DNA of 64,000 nucleotides from Leptobacterium flavescens (GCF_010671605.1 NZ_JAABOO010000002.1:744001-808000), one strand, 5' to 3'. Numbered from the stretch's first letter, positions 17,080 to 26,044 are shown. Numbers and translations: made by a program. Notes: generated by a model from the letters alone, not told the origin.

Positions 17080-17215
17080 CCTCAAAGTATTAAATCAATA
17101 TTGTGCTATTAATCAATTTAATCTCAGGGTTACGAGGGTAAATTTAAGAATTGTTTTAAGGTTCCAAGAAAAGAAGGGGGTTAATTCGGCAAAACTCTAA
17201 TAAAAATCGGTTAAC
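17080..17215 (-). promoter_or_regulatory. Conserved promoter-leader module, copy A (capsule export operon)
   Basis: Read on the minus strand: a TTAACCGATTTTTATTA box (complement 17198-17214), a TAAATTTA -7-like box (17139-17146), then a leader element (17080-17129). In the leader, ATTAAAT and ATTTAAT arms and CCT/AGG flanks can pair around a core. The plus-strand core TGCTATTAATCAATTTAAT (17104-17122) is identical in copy B and differs at 2 of 19 positions in copy C. The CGGTT of the box is 62 nt from the -7 box, exactly as in copies B and C. The -7 match is the weakest of the three. Confidence 0.55.
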
Positions 17216-17322
17216 TACTTGCTTCAAGAATTTGGAGGGGGAAAATTCAAAAATTGAAGGGGATTTATCCCCCCGTTATTTTTTTATTATCCCGGAGCAT
17301 TTAAACTCTGTAAACTTTTTTC

Positions 17323-17330
17323 CATCTTTG
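17323..17330 (+). promoter_or_regulatory. -7 box CATCTTTG of the UDP-GlcA epimerase gene
   Basis: One mismatch to TAnnTTTG, 41 nt before the start codon. The identical octamer lies 38 nt before the next gene's start (18559-18566), suggesting a shared promoter type. Confidence 0.45.
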
Positions 17331-17371
17331 TCTTTAATTTAAAAACTGTTGTTTAAAAACCAAATGAATTC

Positions 17372-18397
17372 ATGAAGGTATTGGTAACCGGTGCAGCCGG
17401 TTTTATAGGGTTCTACGTATCTAAAGTGCTTCTTGAAAAAGGGCATGAAGTTGTCGGACTGGATAATGTAAATGATTACTACACAGCAGATCTGAAATAC
17501 GATCGTTTAAACGAATTGGGAATCTCCAAAAAAGAGGCTGAGATCTTCAAGAGAAAATCGGTAAGTTCTAAGTATTCTTCTTTTGCATTTATTCGGATGG
17601 ATCTGGAAGACAGAACCCACCTTCCTTCCTTATTTGAGAATGAATCATTTGATGCAGTATGCAATCTTGCTGCTCAGGCAGGAGTACGTTACAGTCTTGA
17701 AAATCCGGAAGCCTATGTAGACAGTAATATGGTTGGTTTTTTAAATATTTTGGAGTGCTGCCGGAACCATAAAATAAAGCATCTGGTGTATGCAAGTAGT
17801 TCCAGCGTTTACGGATTAAATGAAAAAATCCCGTTTTCGGCAGAGGACAATGTAGACCATCCTATCAGTCTATATGCCGCAACCAAAAAAAGCAATGAGC
17901 TCATGGCTCATACCTATAGTCATTTGTTTCAATTACCTACAACGGGTTTACGCTTTTTCACAGTTTATGGTCCGTGGGGTAGACCAGATATGGCTATGTT
18001 TTTATTTACAGATGCTATAGTAAATAATCGTCCCATAAAGGTCTTTAATTACGGAAATATGGAGAGAGATTTTACCTATATAGATGATATTACGGAAGGC
18101 GTTGTCAGGGTTATTGAAAAACCTATAAATGACAGGTTAAATGAAAAGGAATACTATAAACTATATAATATAGGTAATAACAATTCTGTAAAGCTTTCCG
18201 ACTTTATAAATGAGATAGAAAACAACCTGGAAAAGAAGGCAGAAAAGCAAATGCTCCCTATTCAACCGGGTGATGTAGAAAGGACCTGGGCCGATGTAAA
18301 TGGTCTGATCAGGGATTACGGCTACTCTCCGGATACTCCTATAAAAGAAGGGGTTAAAAATTTTATAGACTGGTATCGGTCTTATTACAAAATATAG
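17372..18397 (+). CDS. UDP-glucuronate 4-epimerase-like SDR enzyme
   Basis: A 341-residue extended short-chain dehydrogenase. The NAD motif is VTGAAGFIGFYVSK (residues 4-17) and the catalytic Ser and YxxxK are in YASSSSVYG and YAATKKSNE. The CapI/UDP-GlcA epimerase subfamily is recognised from LDNVNDYYTADLKYDRL near residue 30 and from GLRFFTVYGPWGRPDMAMFLF. The predicted reaction is UDP-GlcA to UDP-GalA in the cytoplasm; the substrate would come from the Ugd-like enzyme encoded 1.2 kb downstream. It has its own promoter box and is separated from the next gene by 207 bp. Confidence 0.88.
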   Translation: MKVLVTGAAGFIGFYVSKVLLEKGHEVVGLDNVNDYYTADLKYDRLNELGISKKEAEIFKRKSVSSKYSSFAFIRMDLEDRTHLPSLFENESFDAVCNLAAQAGVRYSLENPEAYVDSNMVGFLNILECCRNHKIKHLVYASSSSVYGLNEKIPFSAEDNVDHPISLYAATKKSNELMAHTYSHLFQLPTTGLRFFTVYGPWGRPDMAMFLFTDAIVNNRPIKVFNYGNMERDFTYIDDITEGVVRVIEKPINDRLNEKEYYKLYNIGNNNSVKLSDFINEIENNLEKKAEKQMLPIQPGDVERTWADVNGLIRDYGYSPDTPIKEGVKNFIDWYRSYYKI

Positions 18398-18558
18398 CAG
18401 CTTATCGCATTATTGCTATATGTTATTGATGTCAGCAATATTTGTTAATATTGTGCAGTCTTTCTGAATTTTCAGAACGAATATCGTCCAAAAAATGAAT
18501 TTCATCGTAATTAATATCAAGTTAATATAATTTAAACTGTTATTCCAACGGTTTTGCT

Positions 18559-18566
18559 CATCTTTG
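18559..18566 (+). promoter_or_regulatory. -7 box CATCTTTG of the main plus-strand capsule block
   Basis: One mismatch to TAnnTTTG, 38 nt before the 18605 start. It lies in a 207-bp AT-rich spacer and probably drives the tightly packed genes from 18605 to 34755. Confidence 0.45.
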
Positions 18567-18604
18567 CCAGTAATTGATAAACAAACCAAAAAATTCAATT
18601 TTTA

Positions 18605-19606
18605 ATGAACTCTGAGCAATTGGAAACATTGTCCTCCTCAAAAATATTAGTTACGGGTGGAGCCGGCTTTATTGGTTCTAATCTGTGCGAAGAATTACTA
18701 AAACACAACTGTGAAGTGGTCTGCCTGGACAACTTTGCAACCGGAAAAAGAGAAAATCTAAATGCTATTATAGATGCTCCCAAATTCACACTGATAGAGG
18801 GAGATATTCGCAATATAGATGATTGTCACAAAGCAGTAGAAGGTGTAGACTATGTCTTACATCAGGCCGCACTTGGTTCGGTTCCGAGATCTATTAACGA
18901 TCCTATTACCAGCAACGATGTAAATGTATCCGGTTTTCTTAATATGCTTATCGCTTCCCGAGACGCCAATGTAAAGCGTTTTGTGTATGCGGCAAGCTCT
19001 TCCACCTATGGCGATTCGGAATCGCTTCCGAAGGTAGAAGATAAAATAGGGAGGCCTCTATCTCCTTATGCCATCACCAAATATGTAAATGAGTTATACG
19101 CCGATATTTTCCATAAGACCTATGGATTGGATACGGTAGGGTTGCGATATTTTAATGTTTTTGGTAGAAAACAGGATCCAAATGGTGCGTATGCTGCCGT
19201 TATTCCTAAATTTGTGCTGCAGTTCTTAAATAATGAATCACCGGTGATCAATGGAGATGGAACCTACTCAAGAGATTTTACGTATATAGATAACGTAATT
19301 CAAATGAATCTGAAAGCTATGACCTCATCTAATGCAAATGCTTTAAATCAGGTATATAATGTAGCATATGGAGAACGTACTTCTCTAAAGGAGTTGGCAG
19401 AATTATTAAAAACCTATTTATCGGAGTTTGATGAAGCAATCGCCAATATTCCTGTAAAGCACGGTCCTAACAGGGCCGGAGATATCCCCCACTCACTGGC
19501 GTCGATCGATAAGGCGAAAAAATTATTGGATTACGATCCCCAATTCGGAATAGAGCTCGGATTAAAAGAGGCTGTAAAATGGTATTGGGAAAATTTAAAA
19601 AAATAG
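18605..19606 (+). CDS. UDP-N-acetylhexosamine(uronate) 4-epimerase, WbpP/TviC-like
   Basis: A 333-residue extended SDR enzyme. The NAD motif is VTGGAGFIGSNLCE (about 17-30), the active site YAASSSTYG and YAITKYVNE, and the subfamily is marked by HQAALGSVPRSINDP and GLRYFNVFGRKQDPNGAYAAVIP. WbpP epimerises UDP-GlcNAc/UDP-GalNAc; TviC of the Vi capsule acts on UDP-GlcNAcA to give UDP-GalNAcA. The TviB-like dehydrogenase two genes downstream favours the second role. The next gene begins 13 bp after its stop. Confidence 0.9.
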   Translation: MNSEQLETLSSSKILVTGGAGFIGSNLCEELLKHNCEVVCLDNFATGKRENLNAIIDAPKFTLIEGDIRNIDDCHKAVEGVDYVLHQAALGSVPRSINDPITSNDVNVSGFLNMLIASRDANVKRFVYAASSSTYGDSESLPKVEDKIGRPLSPYAITKYVNELYADIFHKTYGLDTVGLRYFNVFGRKQDPNGAYAAVIPKFVLQFLNNESPVINGDGTYSRDFTYIDNVIQMNLKAMTSSNANALNQVYNVAYGERTSLKELAELLKTYLSEFDEAIANIPVKHGPNRAGDIPHSLASIDKAKKLLDYDPQFGIELGLKEAVKWYWENLKK

Positions 19607-19619
19607 AAAACAGAATATT

Positions 19620-20951
19620 ATGAACTTAACAGTTATCGGAACCGGGTATGTTGGTTTGGTTAGCGGTACATGTTTCTCCGAAATGGGAAACAGGGTAACT
19701 TGTATAGATATAGACGAAAAGAAAATAGAAGATTTAAAGAACGGGATCATTCCTATTTATGAGCCGGGGCTGGAAGCTATGGTTCTAAGGAATGTCAAAT
19801 TGGGAAATTTACATTTCAGCACCAGTTTGAACAGTAGCCTGGATAAATCTGATATTGCATTTATAGCCGTAGGGACACCTATGGGAGAAGACGGTTCGGC
19901 AGACCTGCAGTACGTATTGGGTGTTGCCCGCCAGATCGGTCGGGAAATGCAAACCCCTCTTATTGTAGTAGATAAATCTACCGTTCCTGTTGGTACAGGA
20001 GATAAAGTAAGAGCAGTGATCCAGGAAGAGCTGGATAAGCGTGGAGTGGATATTGAATTTCACGTGGTTTCAAATCCCGAATTCTTAAAAGAGGGAGCCG
20101 CTATCGGAGATTTTATGAAACCCGATCGCGTGGTGATAGGAGCAGATAACGACTATGCTATCGAGCAGATGCAGGCCCTGTATTCTCCTTTCCTGTTGAA
20201 CACGGGGAGATTTATTTCCATGGATATCCGATCGGCAGAAATGACCAAGTATGTGGCAAATACCATGCTTGCCACTAAGATCTCCTTTATGAATGAAGTT
20301 GCCAATATCTGTGAATTGGTGGGTGCCGATGTAAATAAGGTGCGTATCGGGATCGGTTCGGATCAGCGAATCGGATACAGCTTTATTTATCCTGGATGCG
20401 GTTACGGAGGTTCCTGCTTTCCGAAGGATGTAAAAGCATTAAAGAAGATAGCCGAAGAAAACGGATATAAAGCCAATATCATTACAGCGGTTGAAGATGT
20501 TAATGACAAACAGAAATTTGTGATCGCCGAAAAAGTGGTTAAGCATTTCGGAGAAGATCTCTCCGGTAAAACCTTTGCTTTATGGGGACTTGCCTTTAAA
20601 CCGGAAACAGACGATATGAGAGAAGCTCCGGCCATTTATGTGATAAAAGAACTGGTAAAGAGAGGAGCTAAGATCAGGGCATATGATCCGAAAGCCATGG
20701 AAGAAGCCCAGCATTTTTACCTTAAGGATATCGATGCTGTTTCCTATTGCAATTCAAAATACGACACTCTTAAAGGTGCCGATGCAATGATCCTTCTTAC
20801 CGAATGGAAAGAATTCCGTTCTCCTGATTTTGAAGAATTAAAAACGCAAATGAACAATGCCGTTATTTTTGACGGCAGGAATCAATACAGTACACTGAAA
20901 CTGGATGAGAAAGGTTTCACATATTATCAAATAGGTAAAAAAAATGACTAA
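19620..20951 (+). CDS. ugd: UDP-glucose 6-dehydrogenase
   Basis: A 443-residue NAD-dependent enzyme that oxidises UDP-Glc twice to UDP-GlcA. The N-terminal Rossmann motif is VIGTGYVGLVSGTCFSEMG (residues 5-23). The catalytic Cys is C266 in CGYGGSCFPKDVKAL. The C-terminal UDP-binding domain carries LWGLAFKPETDDMREAPA. Length and domains are complete. It overlaps the next dehydrogenase gene by 8 nt, so the two uronate routes are translated together. Ugd enzymes are known substrates of BY-kinases in other bacteria, which may link it to the Wzc-like protein here. Confidence 0.95.
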   Translation: MNLTVIGTGYVGLVSGTCFSEMGNRVTCIDIDEKKIEDLKNGIIPIYEPGLEAMVLRNVKLGNLHFSTSLNSSLDKSDIAFIAVGTPMGEDGSADLQYVLGVARQIGREMQTPLIVVDKSTVPVGTGDKVRAVIQEELDKRGVDIEFHVVSNPEFLKEGAAIGDFMKPDRVVIGADNDYAIEQMQALYSPFLLNTGRFISMDIRSAEMTKYVANTMLATKISFMNEVANICELVGADVNKVRIGIGSDQRIGYSFIYPGCGYGGSCFPKDVKALKKIAEENGYKANIITAVEDVNDKQKFVIAEKVVKHFGEDLSGKTFALWGLAFKPETDDMREAPAIYVIKELVKRGAKIRAYDPKAMEEAQHFYLKDIDAVSYCNSKYDTLKGADAMILLTEWKEFRSPDFEELKTQMNNAVIFDGRNQYSTLKLDEKGFTYYQIGKKND

Positions 20952-22218
20952 TATTGCGGTTATTGGCCTGGGATACGTAGGTTTACCCCTGGCCCGGTTA
21001 TTTGCTACAAAATTCCCTGTAGTAGGCTTTGACATTAATAAAGAAAGAGTTACAGAGCTCAATACAGGAGAAGATAAGACTTTAGAAGTTTCGGAAGAGC
21101 TGCTGAAAAGTGTATTGAAAGACAACCCGGATACTAAAAATGGACTCTACTGTTCTGATTCGATCGAAGATATCAAAGACTGTAATTATTATGTAGTTAC
21201 CGTTCCCACTCCTGTTGATAAGAACAATCGCCCGGATCTGACTCCGCTTTACAAGTCGAGTGAAACCGTGGGGAAAGTCCTTAAAAAAGGAGACATTGTT
21301 ATTTACGAATCTACGGTTTACCCGGGGGTTACGGAAGATGAATGTGTTCCTATCCTTGAAAAAGTGAGCGGCCTGAAATTTAACGAAGATTTCTTCGCAG
21401 GTTACTCCCCGGAGCGTATCAACCCGGGAGATAAAGAACATACGGTAGAAAAAATACTCAAGGTTACTTCCGGTTCTACGGAAGCCATTGGTAAAAAAGT
21501 TGATGAATTATATGCTTCGGTAATAACCGCCGGGACTCACCTGGCTCCTACCATTAAAGTTGCAGAAGCTGCCAAAGTGATCGAAAATTCGCAGAGAGAT
21601 ATCAACATCGCTTTCGTAAATGAGCTTGCCAAGATATTTAACCTTCTGGAAATAGATACACATGCAGTATTGGAAGCTGCGGGAACAAAATGGAATTTCC
21701 TTCCCTTTAAGCCCGGTCTTGTGGGTGGGCACTGTATAGGGGTAGATCCTTACTACCTGGCGCAGAAAGCTCAGGAAATAGGCTACCACCCCGAAATTAT
21801 CCTTGCCGGACGAAGAATGAACGACAGTATGGGGCAGTATGTAGCCGGAGAGATCGTTAAACTCATGCTTCAGAAAGATCTTAAGGTTAAAGGATCCAAG
21901 GCATTGATGCTCGGTATCACCTTCAAGGAAAATTGCCCTGATGTTCGCAATACCAAGGTCGTAGATGTAATACACCACTTAAAGGAGTACGGAATAGATG
22001 TTTCCGTATTTGATCCTTGGGCGAATCCTGAAGAAGTTAAACACGAATACAATCTGAATACATTAAATACCGCTCCGAATGAAACCTATGATGCAATTAT
22101 CCTGGGAGTAGCGCATAAAGAGTTCCTCGATATTGATTTTAGCAAAATGCTGAATTCCGGTGGTGTGGTTTATGATGTAAAAGGTGTACTGACTAAACAA
22201 GTTACGGGACGGCTGTAA
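20944..22218 (+). CDS. UDP-N-acetylhexosamine 6-dehydrogenase, TviB/WbpO-like
   Basis: A 424-residue nucleotide-sugar dehydrogenase of the TviB/WbpO branch, distinct from the Ugd upstream. The NAD motif is VIGLGYVGLPLARLFA (5-20), FFAGYSPERINPGDKEH marks the branch, the catalytic Cys is C264 in GLVGGHCIGVDPYYLA, and the C-terminal domain has ALMLGITFKENCPDVRNTK. It should oxidise UDP-GlcNAc or UDP-GalNAc to the uronic acid. With the TviC-like epimerase this reproduces the Vi-antigen precursor route. A 40-bp gap precedes the flippase. Confidence 0.94.
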   Translation: MTNIAVIGLGYVGLPLARLFATKFPVVGFDINKERVTELNTGEDKTLEVSEELLKSVLKDNPDTKNGLYCSDSIEDIKDCNYYVVTVPTPVDKNNRPDLTPLYKSSETVGKVLKKGDIVIYESTVYPGVTEDECVPILEKVSGLKFNEDFFAGYSPERINPGDKEHTVEKILKVTSGSTEAIGKKVDELYASVITAGTHLAPTIKVAEAAKVIENSQRDINIAFVNELAKIFNLLEIDTHAVLEAAGTKWNFLPFKPGLVGGHCIGVDPYYLAQKAQEIGYHPEIILAGRRMNDSMGQYVAGEIVKLMLQKDLKVKGSKALMLGITFKENCPDVRNTKVVDVIHHLKEYGIDVSVFDPWANPEEVKHEYNLNTLNTAPNETYDAIILGVAHKEFLDIDFSKMLNSGGVVYDVKGVLTKQVTGRL

Positions 22219-22258
22219 AAATAAAACCAAGTACATAACAATTATTAAATAGGTTTTT

Positions 22259-23770
22259 TTGAGTCAATTAAAAAAAGGAGCCATATTAAATTATATTACC
22301 ATTATTCTGACCAATGTGGTTGGTTTGGTGTTAACACCTTTCATTATCAGAAAACTTGGTGATGCGGAGTTCGGGTTATACACTTTAATCGGAGCTTTTG
22401 TCGGTTATATTTCCCTTCTCGATTTTGGGCTTAACAATACCGTAGTACGCTTTGTAGCCAAGTACCGGGCCGAAAAAGACCGGCAAGGCGAAGAAAACTT
22501 CCTCGCCACCACAATGCTCATATTTTCGGTAATTTCCACCCTGGTGGTCCTTATCGGCGTTGCCTGTTATTTTAACCTGGACTACATCTTTAAAAACTCT
22601 CTTACGCCGGATCAGATCGGGAAAGCAAAGATCATGTTCGTGATCCTTATCTTTAACCTGGCTATCAGATTACCCGGAGGTGTTTTTGAAGGAATATGCT
22701 CGGGTTATGAGCAATTCGTTTTTCCGAAATCTGTGAATATTGCAAGGTATATCCTGAGGTCAATTACTATTGTTGCAGTTCTTCTTCTGGGAGGTAAAGC
22801 AGTAGCAATGGTTGTTATCGACACCATATTTAATATCTCCATAGTTATTGTCAACGCAATTTTTGTTTTCAAAAAACTAAAGGTAAAATTCAAATTACAC
22901 CGTTTTGAGATGCCGTTGATCAGAGAGATATTCGGTTATTCGGTCTGGATATTTGTCTTTGCTATCGTAAGTCAGTTTCAGTGGAGGGCCGGACAGGTTG
23001 TTCTCGGAATAGTGGCAGACACCACGGTAGTAGCCATTTTTGCAGTCGGGGTTATGCTCGGAACCTATTACGGGGCCTTTTCTACGGCAATTTCCAGTGT
23101 ATTCCTGCCAAGAGCAACTCAGATGACTGTTGGAAACGCCAGCGGAGAAGAATTAACCAGTATGATGATACGCATCGGGCGTATTTCTTTTATCGTACTG
23201 CTGTACATACTCGGAGCTTTTGCTTTGTACGGAAAACAGTTTGTTTTCCTCTGGGTTGGAGAATCTTATTATGACGCATGGGTGGTTGCACTGATCATTA
23301 TGCTGGCCTATACCCTTCCCCTGGTACAAGGGTTCGGGAATTCTATCCTGGAAGCCAAGAATAAATTATCATTCAAAGCCCTTACCTATCTGGTATTTAT
23401 GATTGTCGGAACAGGTGTTGGTGCCTTGTTCGCAAGTAAATATGGAGCTATCGGAATGATTGCCGGTTCTGTTGCAGGCTGGGTGATCGTACAGAATATC
23501 ATGAATTTTTACTATCACAGGGTCATAAAACTCAATATCCTCAGATTCTTCAGAGAAGTAGGTCACAGGATCATTTTAACCCTGGCTTTTATACTGGCTA
23601 TCGGGTACTTTATAAAATGTATTCCCGGAAGCGGATGGCTCAATTTTATCGTAAAAGGCAGTTTATATACGCTGGTATTCAGTTTTTTAATGTATTTTTT
23701 CGGAATGATAGAATACGAGAAAAAGCTTTTCAGAGATTCGATATATAAGGTGATGCGAAAACGCAATTAA
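22259..23770 (+). CDS. Wzx-type polysaccharide flippase (TTG start)
   Basis: A 503-residue membrane protein of the MOP superfamily with about 12-14 predicted helices and the usual N-terminal KKGAILNYITIILTNVVGLVLTPFIIRKLG. It flips lipid-linked repeat units to the periplasm for the EpsG-like polymerase encoded at 30738. The start is TTG at 22259: an in-frame TAG lies three codons upstream and the first internal ATG (near residue 85) would remove two or more helices. There is no clear ribosome-binding site. Confidence 0.92.
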   Translation: MSQLKKGAILNYITIILTNVVGLVLTPFIIRKLGDAEFGLYTLIGAFVGYISLLDFGLNNTVVRFVAKYRAEKDRQGEENFLATTMLIFSVISTLVVLIGVACYFNLDYIFKNSLTPDQIGKAKIMFVILIFNLAIRLPGGVFEGICSGYEQFVFPKSVNIARYILRSITIVAVLLLGGKAVAMVVIDTIFNISIVIVNAIFVFKKLKVKFKLHRFEMPLIREIFGYSVWIFVFAIVSQFQWRAGQVVLGIVADTTVVAIFAVGVMLGTYYGAFSTAISSVFLPRATQMTVGNASGEELTSMMIRIGRISFIVLLYILGAFALYGKQFVFLWVGESYYDAWVVALIIMLAYTLPLVQGFGNSILEAKNKLSFKALTYLVFMIVGTGVGALFASKYGAIGMIAGSVAGWVIVQNIMNFYYHRVIKLNILRFFREVGHRIILTLAFILAIGYFIKCIPGSGWLNFIVKGSLYTLVFSFLMYFFGMIEYEKKLFRDSIYKVMRKRN

Positions 23771-23783
23771 TGTTTTGTAAATA

Positions 23784-25058
23784 ATGTTGGAATTACAACA
23801 AATAGAGATCAAGGAAAAAGGTACTGCATTGTTTTATCGCTATTCCATCGATAAAAAATACAGGAAGTTCTTTAATACAGATCAATCTTTCTATGTTAAG
23901 TATTCGGATAATATTGAGGGTGTCCCTCCCAGTATTCTGAACATCCCCTTTTTGGCCAATGTCATGCCAATAGCCTGGTTTGTAGGCTTTGATGTTGTGG
24001 TAGATGAACTGGACGAAGTCTTTTATCAGGCCCTTCAGAACCTTAAAGAAGAATTCCTTAAATATTACAACACTTCATTTAAAGGCGAGTTGAAAGTAAA
24101 AAAACTCGTCAAAAACACTATAGACGGAAATGAATCCGCGCTGTTATTCAGTGGAGGACTCGACTCTTTCGAATCTTTTATCAGGAATAAGGACAAAAAC
24201 CCTTTTCTAGTTTCCATTCACGGAGCAGATGTGGAGATAGAGGATGAAGTGCGATGGAACGATTTTATCCGATTTAATAAGGAAGAAGTTATCCTGGATG
24301 AAAAAAGGCATTATTATATTGAGAGTAACCTCCGCACATTTTACACCTATCATGTAGAATTACTTGTAAATATAGGATGGTGGGGTAAAATACAACACGG
24401 AATGGCACTGATAGGGGTATTGGCTCCGCTTACTTATAAGAAGAAAGTCACCTCTATTCTTATCGCCTCCTCCAATACGGAAGAAGTAGATTTCGGATGG
24501 GGCTCCACTCCCGGAATAGATGAAAAAATGAAATGGGCCAACAGTTCTGTTATTCACGACGGATATCACTTGAGAAGGACCGACAAGATCGATAATGTTA
24601 TCGACTATGTGAAGAATGGTGGCGAAGAGATCAAATTAAGGGTGTGTTATTCGGAACTCAGGGACGGATATAATTGTAGTAAATGTGCCAAATGCCAGCG
24701 AACGATGCTGGGTATTATCCTGGCCGGAGATAATCCTAACAAATACGGTTTTGAGGTTCCCGATCAGCTTTATGAGATGATCCTGAATAACTTCAGATCC
24801 AAAAAGACACTGACCAAAGGCCTGGAATACGAATGGAGATGCCTGCAGGAAAAAGCTTCTGAAGTCGATTCCTTTTTTGTTCTGAAGGACGAAAATGAGG
24901 AAAAAAACTACCTGAAAAGTTTTATTGATCTAGATTTAAAGCAACTCATCGATACAGCAGTGGATAAACCCCAAAGAAAGGAGATATTTAAATTTTTAAT
25001 ACGGAACAAGTTTTCTAATCTATACACTTTATACAGGAATATTAGATACAATAAATAA
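23784..25058 (+). CDS. QueC-like PP-loop ATPase in a capsule operon
   Basis: A 424-residue protein of no assigned function. A PP-loop ATP-pyrophosphatase signature, S123-G-G-L-D-S128, begins its central domain. Four cysteines, C288, C298, C301 and C304 (spacing C-x9-C-x2-C-x2-C, in CYSELRDGYNCSKCAKCQR), match the zinc site of QueC, which adenylates a carboxylate and turns it into amide and nitrile. The first 120 residues and the last 100 are not part of QueC. No queuosine gene is nearby. The adjacent pyruvyltransferase, 3 bp downstream, and the uronate genes suggest action on a sugar carboxylate; that is inference. Confidence 0.75.
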   Translation: MLELQQIEIKEKGTALFYRYSIDKKYRKFFNTDQSFYVKYSDNIEGVPPSILNIPFLANVMPIAWFVGFDVVVDELDEVFYQALQNLKEEFLKYYNTSFKGELKVKKLVKNTIDGNESALLFSGGLDSFESFIRNKDKNPFLVSIHGADVEIEDEVRWNDFIRFNKEEVILDEKRHYYIESNLRTFYTYHVELLVNIGWWGKIQHGMALIGVLAPLTYKKKVTSILIASSNTEEVDFGWGSTPGIDEKMKWANSSVIHDGYHLRRTDKIDNVIDYVKNGGEEIKLRVCYSELRDGYNCSKCAKCQRTMLGIILAGDNPNKYGFEVPDQLYEMILNNFRSKKTLTKGLEYEWRCLQEKASEVDSFFVLKDENEEKNYLKSFIDLDLKQLIDTAVDKPQRKEIFKFLIRNKFSNLYTLYRNIRYNK

Positions 25059-25061
25059 ACA

Positions 25062-26039
25062 ATGGAATACGGATTATTAACATACGACGAGATATATACC
25101 TACAATGTGGGGGATTATGTTCAAAGCCTGGCGGCAAGACAATATCTTCCGAAAGTAGACACTCTGATCAACAGGGAAACACTGGCAGATTACGAAGGTG
25201 AAAAGATGAGCCTTATCTTGAACGGGTGGTTTACTCATAATATCCATAACTGGGTCCCAAACGATAAGATAAATCCGCTTTTTGTATCCTTTCACGTAAA
25301 CTCAACCGCAGCTCCCTGGATGCTTAACGAAAAGGCTGTAGCCTATTTAAAACAACATCAGCCTATTGGTTGCAGAGATAAATTCACCGTCAAGATCCTT
25401 CAGGAAAAGGGCATTGATGCGTATTTTACAGGTTGTCTTACACTAACACTGGACAATTATAAGGTAGATGATTCGGAAAGAGGTGATGATATTTACATCG
25501 TAGATCCTTTTTATAACTATCCGTCCAAAGAAAAGCTTTTCTTCTCTCCGAGAAGATTTGTTACCGGTCTTTTTAACGGAGATATCTTTAAGATCAATAA
25601 GGATAAAAAACACCTGAAGAAGATCGTTTCCGAAGAAGTTTTGGAAAAAGCGCATTATATCACTCAGGTATTACCTTCAGGAACGCATAAGACAGAAGAG
25701 GAGAAGTTTGCATATGCCGAGGAATGTCTTAAAAAATATGCGAGAGCCAAACTGGTTATTACTTCCCGTATTCATTGTGCCCTCCCCTGCCTGGCCATGG
25801 GAACACCGGTAATATTCGTGAATGCCTTTAATACTTTTGTAGATACCTGTAGGTTTGATGGGATAACCGAACTCTTTAACAGGATTGATGTAGATGATAA
25901 AGGGAATTTCAAAGCCAATTTCGATTTACCGTCAAAAATAGATATGAACACCACAGTAACCAATTTAGGGTTACACACAAAACTATCGGAACCTTTAAAG
26001 GAAAAAAGTAAAGAATTTATAGCTCGTAGTAATTCCTGA
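25062..26039 (+). CDS. Polysaccharide pyruvyl transferase family protein
   Basis: A 325-residue protein of the CsaB/WcaK (PF04230) family, which transfers pyruvate from phosphoenolpyruvate to a sugar as a ketal. Visible features are the N-terminal YNVGDYVQSLAARQYLP, the CRDKFTVKILQEKGI segment and the C-terminal ITSRIHCALPCLAMGTPVIFVN, the family's strongest motif, with its His. Some family members in capsule loci are not true pyruvyltransferases, so the product is uncertain. It sits between the PP-loop gene (3 bp) and a GT4 gene (5 bp). Confidence 0.85.
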   Translation: MEYGLLTYDEIYTYNVGDYVQSLAARQYLPKVDTLINRETLADYEGEKMSLILNGWFTHNIHNWVPNDKINPLFVSFHVNSTAAPWMLNEKAVAYLKQHQPIGCRDKFTVKILQEKGIDAYFTGCLTLTLDNYKVDDSERGDDIYIVDPFYNYPSKEKLFFSPRRFVTGLFNGDIFKINKDKKHLKKIVSEEVLEKAHYITQVLPSGTHKTEEEKFAYAEECLKKYARAKLVITSRIHCALPCLAMGTPVIFVNAFNTFVDTCRFDGITELFNRIDVDDKGNFKANFDLPSKIDMNTTVTNLGLHTKLSEPLKEKSKEFIARSNS

Positions 26040-26044
26040 TATTT

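Larger units (their letters stand above)
16877..17371. other. 495-bp divergent promoter region between two capsule operons
   Basis: No gene was found. The region holds copy A of a conserved promoter-leader module directed at the minus-strand operon (17080-17215), a short GC hairpin with a T-run (17259-17290) and a CATCTTTG box for the plus-strand epimerase gene. If copy A is used, the minus-strand leader is about 250 nt long. Confidence 0.6.

Noticed and set aside
17259-17290. GGGGAT / ATCCCC hairpin followed by a T-run as a plus-strand terminator
   Set aside because: No plus-strand gene ends before it; the loop is 2 nt, too tight for the full stem. It could end a short unstable transcript, but nothing supports this.
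21508-21978. A 156-codon minus-strand frame opposite the TviB-like dehydrogenase
   Set aside because: It is antisense to a conserved enzyme whose active-site Cys region it overlaps; no independent coding evidence.
23784-25058. Queuosine biosynthesis (true QueC)
   Set aside because: The protein is nearly twice QueC length, the neighbours are all capsule genes and no QueD, QueE or QueF is nearby.
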